Positions 1 through 5,060 of a stretch of DNA of 13,679 nt are shown here, one piece after another. Numbering within the stretch: the first letter of the stretch is position 1; each line of letters starts with the position of its first letter. Both the position numbers and the translations under genes were made by a program. This stretch comes from Gammaproteobacteria bacterium (lineage in GTDB: Bacteria; Pseudomonadota; Gammaproteobacteria; UBA4575): the NCBI GenBank assembly GCA_028281205.1, contig JANQKJ010000274.1:1-13679 (forward strand), read 5' to 3'. The notes under the pieces are model-generated. The model was not told the DNA's origin, made no database searches, and worked only from the letters and a program-made list of their open reading frames with translations.

Positions 1-206
1 CGCCCTAAGTAGAAACAAGGCCCGCCTGTTGATTCGCATAAAAAATCTACGGTGAGTTGCCGTACTTTCTTTAAAGAGTCTTCACTTAATGAATGAAAGT
101 ATTTTTCTAGTTTTGGATCATTGATTATTGCAGTTGAGAAATCATCAACCACTGTCGCAACTGCGTCATAACCACCTAATCTTGAATAAAGACTTGTATC
201 CGACAT
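1..206 (-). CDS. Truncated haemoglobin, group I (C-terminus cut by window edge)
   Basis: This is the N-terminal 68 codons of a small haem protein; the rest lies beyond the left edge. The family binds O2 and NO and is usually linked to NO detoxification or oxygen handling in the cytoplasm. Visible hallmarks are LYSRLGGYDAV at residues 6-16, a VVDDF helix at 19-23, Phe37 at the likely CD1 haem-contact position, Gln50 in the E helix, and FLCESTGGPC at 55-64. The proximal His is outside the window, so haem binding cannot be confirmed. The start is an ATG preceded by a strong AAAGGAGA ribosome binding site. The position corresponding to Tyr B10 of mycobacterial trHbN appears to be Ser24 by eye alignment. 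The gene stands alone, divergent from the acetyltransferase. Family call is confident; the exact ligand is inference. Confidence 0.88.
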   Translation of the reverse strand, partial: MSDTSLYSRLGGYDAVATVVDDFSTAIINDPKLEKYFHSLSEDSLKKVRQLTVDFLCESTGGPCFYLG

Positions 207-452
207 AATCGTATCTCCTTTTTTGGTCAGCGCTTAATGTGGTTCTAAACTTTGAAAAAAGATAACGTGTGAAGATATACAATACTGGCCAGATTCGGAC
301 ATGGTCAAAATTTTGCCAATAAATAGGCGCTTATAGTTTGATGTTTATATATTCAAGTGGATTTAAGTAGAATAAGTTATGTGGGAGATATTTTGTTGGT
401 AAACTTAAGGTTTAATTATTCAGCGTAAAACTTAAAGAAAAGATTAGGAAAA
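207..452. other. Divergent intergenic region between haemoglobin and GNAT genes
   Basis: AT-rich spacer of 246 bp between two divergent start codons. It holds the minus-strand ribosome binding site next to 206, the candidate minus-strand promoter at 279-308, and AGGA at 446-449 ahead of the acetyltransferase. No convincing plus-strand promoter or operator was identified. Confidence 0.6.
279..308 (-). promoter_or_regulatory. Candidate sigma70 promoter for the truncated haemoglobin gene
   Basis: On the minus strand, TTGACC (303-308) is followed after 18 bases by TATTGT (279-284). This gives a leader of about 65 nt before the haemoglobin start codon. The -35 box is good and the -10 box is only a 4 of 6 match, so this is a moderate candidate. 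No clear FNR or NsrR box was seen beside it. Confidence 0.35.
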
Positions 453-899
453 ATGAATATAACAACTGCTCAAGTCGAAGATATACCAAAGTTGTGTATT
501 CTTTTAGAGACATTATTTTTGCAAGAATCTGAATTTGCACCAAATCGTAAAATTCAAAGCGAAGGATTATTAAGAATAATTTCCGATGCATCAATTGGTG
601 ATATTATAGTAGCTAAAGATTTAAGCACCATTTTTGGTATGGTGAACCTTTTATATACTGCTTCAACTGCACTTGGTGCACGAGTTGGTATTATTGAAGA
701 CATGATTGTATCACCGGAAGTTCGAGGCTCTGGACTTGGTTCAAAATTAGTTGAGTACTGTATAGAGTTGGCAAAGCAAAAAGGATGCAAACGAATTACT
801 CTGCTAACTGATTCCGATAATTACGGAGCTCATAGATTTTATCAAAACCATGGATTTGAACGTTCATCAATGGTGGTATTTAGAAAGATAATCCAATGA
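453..899 (+). CDS. GNAT-family N-acetyltransferase
   Basis: A 148-residue single-domain GNAT enzyme, expected to move the acetyl group of acetyl-CoA onto an amine of a small molecule or protein. Motif A is clear: IEDMIVSPEVRGSGLG at residues 81-96, with the R91-G-S-G-L-G96 pyrophosphate-binding loop, followed by the helix LVEYCIELAKQKG. Motif B contains DNYGAHRFYQNHGF at 122-135, with Tyr130 at the usual general-acid position. Length is typical. ATG start with AGGA at 446-449. It is monocistronic, and its stop codon lies inside a strong hairpin (895-925). The substrate cannot be read from the sequence. Confidence 0.85.
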   Translation: MNITTAQVEDIPKLCILLETLFLQESEFAPNRKIQSEGLLRIISDASIGDIIVAKDLSTIFGMVNLLYTASTALGARVGIIEDMIVSPEVRGSGLGSKLVEYCIELAKQKGCKRITLLTDSDNYGAHRFYQNHGFERSSMVVFRKIIQ

Positions 900-925
900 C
901 CGCTTTTGCGCCGAAAGCGGTCATT
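895..925 (+). terminator. 12-bp perfect hairpin overlapping the GNAT stop codon
   Basis: AATGACCGCTTT (895-906) pairs perfectly with AAAGCGGTCATT (914-925) across a 7-nt loop. The acetyltransferase stop codon TGA (897-899) is inside the left arm. No T-run follows on either strand, so this is not a textbook intrinsic terminator. It could be a 3'-end stabilising hairpin or part of a factor-dependent terminator. Confidence 0.55.
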
Positions 926-954
926 CAGCCAGTTAGTAGTTCTAAGTTGAAGCA

Positions 955-1068
955 TCATCTCTGATGCAACTCATATTCGCGCATTCTTGCGTTCACTATT
1001 GCAGCGTAAACGGACATTTTCTCATCATAAAGTGTACTGGCTATATATGTATGTCCCTTGACTACCAA
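955..1068 (-). pseudogene. Short protein-like reading frame, possible gene remnant or small protein
   Basis: On the minus strand a frame open from about 1117 ends at TGA 955-957. From a possible TTG at 1068 it would encode 37 residues beginning VVKGHTYIASTLYDEK and ending NARMREYELHQR. An in-frame ATG gives only the last 20 residues. The composition (charged and aromatic residues, few rare ones) looks more like real protein than the surrounding AT-rich frames. An AAAAGGAG sequence at 1085-1092 lies upstream but about 16 nt from the TTG, which is too far for a good start. I do not recognise the family. It may be the 3' remnant of a decayed gene, a genuine small protein, or chance. Confidence 0.3.
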
Positions 1069-1085
1069 AATCTTCTGAGAAGAAC

Positions 1086-1113
1086 TCCTTTTAAAGATAT
1101 TATTTTAAAAGGA
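1086..1113. repeat. 10-bp inverted repeat
   Basis: TCCTTTTAAA (1086-1095) and TTTAAAAGGA (1104-1113) are perfectly complementary around an 8-nt loop. In minus-strand RNA the right side of the hairpin would bury most of an AAAAGGAG ribosome-binding-like sequence upstream of the short frame at 955-1068. It is AT-rich and therefore weak. Confidence 0.4.
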
Positions 1114-1465
1114 TTCTTATAATAGTTCCTAAAGGCTAAGAGAAAAATTTCAATCAACAAGAACTTGTTATTTAACTACTAATTTTTTAAGGTTTCATAA
1201 AACTCACAACAATCCTACCCAAGCAACTGCAAGTGTTATTCACAAAGTTGCACGCATTGATAGATATATCCTTCTTGAACCAAGGGTAAATTATTTAATT
1301 CGCATATATCAGTGATCCCTGGAAAATATTTCAATTATGTAATATTGATATGTCTGTATAAGTCTTATAAAAAAATACAATACTTGTAAATAATATGTAT
1401 AACCAAGACATGTTTACTATCCCGGTCTGCCATAGACAATTAACAACGAATCATTAATCTACAAA

Positions 1466-1494
1466 TTGATGTACAAATCTTATTTGCACATCAA
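1466..1494. promoter_or_regulatory. Near-perfect 13-bp inverted repeat upstream of the fasciclin gene
   Basis: TTGATGTACAAAT (1466-1478) faces ATTTGCACATCAA (1482-1494) across 3 bases, with 12 of 13 positions complementary. The right end is 48 bp before the fasciclin start codon. The position suits either an operator for a dimeric regulator or a 5'-leader hairpin. ACAAAT also repeats directly at 1461 and 1473. No transcription start is evident, so the role is inferred. Confidence 0.5.
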
Positions 1495-1542
1495 TGACGT
1501 CTCATACACGATTAATAAACACTTCTAAAGGACTAAACTAAT

Positions 1543-2049
1543 ATGAAATTATCGAAAATTAGTACATGCTTAGCAGCTCTATTAGCATTTACATTTGCCT
1601 TGGTGGCCACAGTAGCCATAGCGGGTGACAACAAGTATCAACAGAAGATGGATATAGTGGATACTGCTGTATCTGCTGGTAGTTTTAATACATTAGTAGA
1701 AGCGGTGAAAGCGGCTGACTTGGTTGAAACGCTAAAAAGTGACGGACCATTCACTGTGTTTGCTCCAACTGATGATGCGTTCGCGAAAATTCCAGCTGAA
1801 GATTTACAAGCTCTATTGGCTGACAAAGATGCTTTATCAAAAATACTCACTTATCACGTTGTGCCAGGAAAGGTAACAGCAGCAGAAATCAAAAACATGA
1901 TGTCTGCTAAGACAGTAGAAGGCAGCTCTATCACAATTGACCATTCATATGGTGTCAAAGTCGACAATGCAAAAGTAGTCAAAGCAGACATTATGACATC
2001 AAACGGTATCATCCATGTGATTGATACTGTCATCATTCCACAAGGCTAA
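1543..2049 (+). CDS. Secreted fasciclin (FAS1) domain protein
   Basis: A 168-residue exported protein with one FAS1 domain, a fold associated with cell-surface adhesion and often found as a small periplasmic or secreted protein in proteobacteria. Residues 1-27 form a signal peptide: KLSK, a long hydrophobic stretch, and a VAIA-G type cleavage site. The FAS1 landmarks are all present: DTAVSAGSFNTLVEAVKAA (40-58), the H1 motif TVFAPTDDAFAKIP (71-84), the conserved Tyr-His at 104-105 in LTYHVVPGKV, and the H2 motif NGIIHVIDTVIIP (154-166). Length is normal for a one-domain member. The ATG is preceded by AAAGGA (1527-1532). It is monocistronic, with an inverted repeat upstream and a strong hairpin downstream. 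The binding partner is unknown. Confidence 0.93.
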   Translation: MKLSKISTCLAALLAFTFALVATVAIAGDNKYQQKMDIVDTAVSAGSFNTLVEAVKAADLVETLKSDGPFTVFAPTDDAFAKIPAEDLQALLADKDALSKILTYHVVPGKVTAAEIKNMMSAKTVEGSSITIDHSYGVKVDNAKVVKADIMTSNGIIHVIDTVIIPQG

Positions 2050-2069
2050 AACCTGCATTGAGTTAGATT

Positions 2070-2100
2070 GCCTGGTGTTGATCAAACCTCAACACCAGGC
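2070..2100 (+). terminator. 12-bp perfect hairpin after the fasciclin gene
   Basis: GCCTGGTGTTGA (2070-2081) pairs perfectly with TCAACACCAGGC (2089-2100) across a 7-nt loop, 20 nt after the fasciclin stop codon. There is no T-tract after it. The dimensions (12-bp stem, 7-nt loop, no T-run) match the hairpin at 895-925. It probably marks or protects the 3' end of the transcript. Confidence 0.6.
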
Positions 2101-2503
2101 AAACAATTACTGTGGTCACTCCATTTTTGGCGATGACATATTCATTATCTCAGACACGTTGAATGACTCATGCTTTGTAGATAATCAGCTGGTGCTCAAA
2201 GACATAAAATACGTTTTTATGCTGTGTTCCTCAGGGTAAGTTATCAAAAGGTGTAAAGCGACATTATCAAATAACTGAGGAAAGTTAATCACTCCTATTG
2301 CATCGACTGACGACTTTCAAAATTTTGAAAAATATTGCAAATTTTATCTAGATCAAGATTTTTACCCTATCTCCTTACACTAATCGACTCTAAGAATCCT
2401 TTTTAAAAGATCATTTCTTTATAAATCGGATACAACAAGACTAGCTTATGTAACCAGCTTTTACTGTATTGATTGAAATGAAACAACAGTCAATTGGCAT
2501 AAC

Positions 2504-2539
2504 AAAAAAAAGCCCCGATCGCAGAGGACAATCGAGACT
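2504..2539 (-). terminator. Rho-independent terminator (minus strand)
   Basis: Read on the minus strand, AGTCTCGAT (2531-2539) pairs with ATCGGGGCT (2511-2519) over nine positions, two or so being G-U, around an 11-nt loop, and is followed at once by seven Ts (2504-2510). This is a classic intrinsic terminator. It would end leftward transcripts from the VPIPG-tailed gene (stop at 2778) or from the small frame at 2590-2646. Confidence 0.75.
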
Positions 2540-2589
2540 TTCAGTAATATTATGAAATATCTAGTTTAAGCAGTTTAACCTATTCTTAC

Positions 2590-2646
2590 TCATTCTTCTT
2601 CAACTTTTGCACCAGTATCTTTGTAAATCTCAAACTTCTCAGCCAC
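2590..2646 (-). pseudogene. Very short protein-like frame ending just before a terminator
   Basis: From a possible GTG at 2646 this encodes 18 residues, containing AEKFEIYKDTGAKVEEE. AGGA sits about 6-9 nt before the GTG. The frame stays open upstream for only six more codons before a TAA. KFEIYKD resembles the N-terminus of DUF1508/YegP-type small proteins, as remembered from the family, but the remainder does not follow that family. It ends about 50 nt before the intrinsic terminator, as a transcribed gene end would. It could be a frameshifted relic, a leader-like peptide or chance. Confidence 0.25.
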
Positions 2647-2777
2647 TTCTGTTCCTCGATTGATTTATGATTTTCAGACAATATATGGGTTTGAATTAGT
2701 CTTCAAGAACTAAGTTAATTGTCTCCTATCGGTGCATAAAGGATAACCAAGAATGACTTGTATTAGATTGTTTTATA

Positions 2778-4103
2778 TTACTTAACAGAATTTCGTTTAG
2801 TTATCCCAACTAGCCCTAAAATAGCTGTACCAAACAACAAAAATGCTCCTGGGATAGGAACTACTGTAATTTCTGCGAGATATAATGCGCGCTCATTGGT
2901 GATTGCGCTTGTAGTTTCAAAAATTAACTGGTTCCCTTCAAATCCTTCATTATTGGAATTAAAATTAATACCAAAGAACTGATCTAAGATTATTCCATCC
3001 AATGAATCTGATGTATAAAGTATTTTTGAAATGTCACCATCTTTTTCAAAAAATAATCCATCAATTGTCTCGCCATCGACAGTTGTAGCACTCATTTGGA
3101 AAACAATTTCACCATTTTCGTTAACAGAATACCCATATCCAAAAAAGACAGATTCAGCCTCAAAGCCTGGAAATATTGAGTCTTTGTTTGCGACTACTTC
3201 TAAACTTCCATCGGCAAGACGCCTATACAATCCCTGATTTCTATCAGCATCTTCACCTTGGAAAACAATGTTATTTCCTGAATAAGAAACACTATTAATA
3301 TCGCTTAGCGTTCCACTAGTACCAGGTATCATCGAATCTAGATTGGCAACAAGTTCTAACCCATTTTCACTAGCAATAAAAATACCTTCATTACTAAATT
3401 GTCCCCCGTCTTGATATGCCCCATAAAAAGCAACCTTGTCACCTGATCCTGAAAGCCCCCTAATCCTAAAAAATTCAGCATTATTAAGTTGTTGAATTGG
3501 TCCAGGAGCTAATAGAGTACTGATATTGTTATTCTCATCTGCAACAAATATCCCTCTATTAGTGCCAATACCACTACCAATAAATGCAAATTTGTTATTA
3601 ATCAATTGAGTAGGGCTCTCGAAGCCATTGCTAAAATTGTTACTTGAGTTTGGTAAAGTTGTTCCTGAGTTAGCAATAGTAATAATTGAACTGGCTGGTT
3701 TGGCTTTGTAAACTCCTGAACGAAATTCTCCAGAGTCACTATCGGAATATGATCCTATAAACACAACTTCATCATTACTAGCTCTAGGTGAAGATATATT
3801 GGAAAAAGTAGTACTATTTCCTGGAACCATTGTTGACAACCCGGCAATTTTTTTAAGATTTGTACCATCTGAATCAATAGTATAGATATCTGTTTGATTA
3901 AACCCAGATATGTTTTGTCCAACAAATGTTACTAATCCATTTGATATAGAAGGGTCTATAAAAGAATCTAAAGTTTCTGTGGTATCAAATAGAGGCGTTG
4001 CTCCATCAATTAACTTGGTGAAAGTAACTGTGGATATCTCTGCTGCAAAAGACTTTGATAATATAAGCAACATCAGTAGAAAACTGCAAACTAATGGTTT
4101 CAT
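2778..4103 (-). CDS. Secreted seven-repeat protein with VPIPG (PEP-CTERM-like) sorting tail
   Basis: A 441-residue exported protein of unknown function. Residues 1-20 form a signal peptide with an SFA-A cleavage site. The body is built of seven diverged repeats of 52-60 residues. Each carries a (V/I)xFxG-like strand, with key Phe at 60, 115, 174, 226, 281, 335 and 395, then (I/V/L)(Y/F) and an acidic turn, and in most copies an IA...PG segment. Seven units of this kind suggest a beta-propeller, which is inference. The C-terminus has VPIPG (415-419), a hydrophobic helix (420-434) and Lys436-Arg437, the three-part layout of PEP-CTERM/VPLPA-type tags read by exosortases. Thus it is probably cleaved and released or anchored at the surface. 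The repeats resemble the choice-of-anchor NxxGxxxxxV-type families. No exosortase is in the window. A weak TTGCAA-18-AATAAT promoter lies at 4119-4148; no clear ribosome binding site was seen. Confidence 0.82.
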   Translation of the reverse strand: MKPLVCSFLLMLLILSKSFAAEISTVTFTKLIDGATPLFDTTETLDSFIDPSISNGLVTFVGQNISGFNQTDIYTIDSDGTNLKKIAGLSTMVPGNSTTFSNISSPRASNDEVVFIGSYSDSDSGEFRSGVYKAKPASSIITIANSGTTLPNSSNNFSNGFESPTQLINNKFAFIGSGIGTNRGIFVADENNNISTLLAPGPIQQLNNAEFFRIRGLSGSGDKVAFYGAYQDGGQFSNEGIFIASENGLELVANLDSMIPGTSGTLSDINSVSYSGNNIVFQGEDADRNQGLYRRLADGSLEVVANKDSIFPGFEAESVFFGYGYSVNENGEIVFQMSATTVDGETIDGLFFEKDGDISKILYTSDSLDGIILDQFFGINFNSNNEGFEGNQLIFETTSAITNERALYLAEITVVPIPGAFLLFGTAILGLVGITKRNSVK

Positions 4104-4281
4104 TTGATTATTGTTTTAATTATTAGAAGCAACAAATATATCTTGCAAATGTAACAATTTTATTTACATGTGAATCTTCGCTATAAGTTTAAAAACGCTC
4201 CTTTTGGATAATAATTGCTTAATTTGAGCTGCATTCGAATAAGTCTGTAATCTGTAAGAGGTTGAAACGAAAGGATTATCT

Positions 4282-4356
4282 TGGAGCGGGAAACGAGATT
4301 CGAACTCGCGACCCCAACCTTGGCAAGGTTGTGCTCTACCACTGAGCTATTCCCGC
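4282..4356 (-). tRNA. tRNA-Gly (anticodon GCC)
   Basis: A 75-nt complete cloverleaf on the minus strand. The acceptor stem GCGGGAA/TTCCCGC, D arm GCTC/GAGC, anticodon stem CAACC/GGTTG and T arm GCGAG/CTCGT (one G-U) with loop TTCGAAT all pair. The anticodon GCC is at 4322-4324, and the CCA end is encoded (4282-4284). It lies about 140 bp after pgsA, as glyW does in E. coli, but no tRNA-Cys or tRNA-Leu follows it here. Confidence 0.98.
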
Positions 4357-4374
4357 AATTTGGTGTAGGCGGCT

Positions 4375-4402
4375 ATTCTAGTGCAATTCGTATGTCTGTC
4401 AA
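4375..4402 (-). promoter_or_regulatory. Strong sigma70 promoter for tRNA-Gly
   Basis: On the minus strand a perfect TTGACA (4397-4402) is followed after 16 bases by TAGAAT (4375-4380), and the tRNA begins 18 nt further on. The segment right after the -10 box is AGCCGCC, a GC-rich discriminator of the kind found at growth-rate- and ppGpp-controlled stable RNA promoters. The tRNA therefore has its own promoter and need not rely on read-through from pgsA. Confidence 0.7.
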
Positions 4403-4494
4403 CGAAGTGTTTGTTTATATTTGTATTTTCGTGACCAACTTGAGTATAAAAGTGTGACTTTTGCTGCCTAGTGCACAAGATTTTAAGCTGGGTG

Positions 4495-5043
4495 CTAGTC
4501 GGATTTAAATGCTGCGCGCAGGTATCCAAACATCGAAATTACCGTCAGTATAGCGGCAATATCCAACAACCATTTGCCAATTTCGAAGATTGGCAGCCCG
4601 AATAATGACTCATGCCAGAGTAAAAACACGATGGCGATAATTTGTACAGTGGTTTTAATCTTGCCCATGTATGAAACTGCTACTTTTCCGCGGTTACCCA
4701 GTTCAGCCATCCATTCCCGTAAGGCAGATACAGTAATTTCCCGCGCAATAATGATCAATGCTGGAATTAACACATGCATACTCGGATGCCGGTAAAGCAC
4801 AATCACAAGCGCACTAACCACAATGAGTTTATCTGCTACTGGGTCTAAAAAGGCTCCAAAAGCAGAGGTTTGATTGAGTTTTCTCGCCAAATAACCATCC
4901 AGCAAATCAGTCAAACCAGCTAAGGTGAATATCATGGCCGCTATGGGCATGGCATACGGAATTGACGAAAAGTACACAGCAATCAGCAAGGGTATTAAGC
5001 CAATGCGCATTAACGTCAATAAGTTAGGGATGGTATATGACAT
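4495..5043 (-). CDS. pgsA: CDP-diacylglycerol--glycerol-3-phosphate 3-phosphatidyltransferase
   Basis: Integral inner-membrane enzyme that joins glycerol-3-phosphate to CDP-diacylglycerol, releasing CMP and forming phosphatidylglycerol phosphate, the committed step to phosphatidylglycerol and cardiolipin. At 182 residues it is the usual length. It opens with the typical YTIPNLLTLMRI (3-14). The full CDP-alcohol phosphotransferase signature is present: D46, D49, G50, A53, R54, G63, D67 and D71. Several hydrophobic segments follow (about 13-45, 73-98, 126-143, 158-177), and IIAREITVSALREW (97-110) is typical of PgsA. It starts 17 nt after the uvrC stop codon, so it is probably co-transcribed with uvrC, and it precedes tRNA-Gly as in other gammaproteobacteria. 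No good ribosome binding site is seen; translation may be coupled to uvrC. Confidence 0.97.
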   Translation of the reverse strand: MSYTIPNLLTLMRIGLIPLLIAVYFSSIPYAMPIAAMIFTLAGLTDLLDGYLARKLNQTSAFGAFLDPVADKLIVVSALVIVLYRHPSMHVLIPALIIIAREITVSALREWMAELGNRGKVAVSYMGKIKTTVQIIAIVFLLWHESLFGLPIFEIGKWLLDIAAILTVISMFGYLRAAFKSD

Positions 5044-5060
5044 TAGATGTGTAACTTTAT

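Larger units (their letters stand above)
926..1542. other. Long AT-rich intergenic region between GNAT and fasciclin genes
   Basis: About 620 bp without a confident gene. It holds the short minus-strand frame at 955-1068, the inverted repeat at 1086-1113 and the strong inverted repeat at 1466-1494 ahead of the fasciclin gene. A plus-strand frame of about 64 codons without an ATG ends near 1315 and is probably chance. The rest shows nothing I can name. Confidence 0.6.
2101..2777. other. Long AT-rich intergenic region between fasciclin and VPIPG-tailed genes
   Basis: About 680 bp without a confident gene. It contains a 16-bp perfect palindrome, TTTCAAAATTTTGAAA (2315-2330), a minus-strand intrinsic terminator (2504-2539) and a short minus-strand frame (2590-2646). 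TAAGAATCCTTTT near 2391 is an inverted copy of sequence around 1107-1119. A plus-strand frame running from inside the fasciclin gene to 2239 is probably not coding. Confidence 0.6.

Noticed and set aside
964..1122. Plus-strand ATG frame of 52 codons
   Set aside because: It has no ribosome binding site, a cysteine- and isoleucine-rich odd composition, and lies antisense to the more protein-like minus-strand frame.
1120..1315. Plus-strand open frame of about 64 codons ending in NYLIRIYQ
   Set aside because: No ATG, GTG start or ribosome binding site; frames of this length are common by chance in AT-rich spacers.
2021..2239. 72-codon plus-strand frame beginning inside the fasciclin gene
   Set aside because: It overlaps the fasciclin 3' end in another frame, runs through the downstream hairpin and has no ribosome binding site, although its last 30 codons look mildly protein-like.
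2315..2330. 16-bp perfect palindrome TTTCAAAATTTTGAAA
   Set aside because: AT-rich, isolated and far from any start codon; no sign that it is an operator or origin.
4282..4356. tRNA-Gly as an attachment site for an integrated element
   Set aside because: No second copy of the tRNA 3' end and no integrase gene were found in the window.
4347..4529. 60-codon minus-strand frame between pgsA and tRNA-Gly
   Set aside because: It overlaps the pgsA end, the tRNA promoter and the tRNA itself and has no family resemblance.
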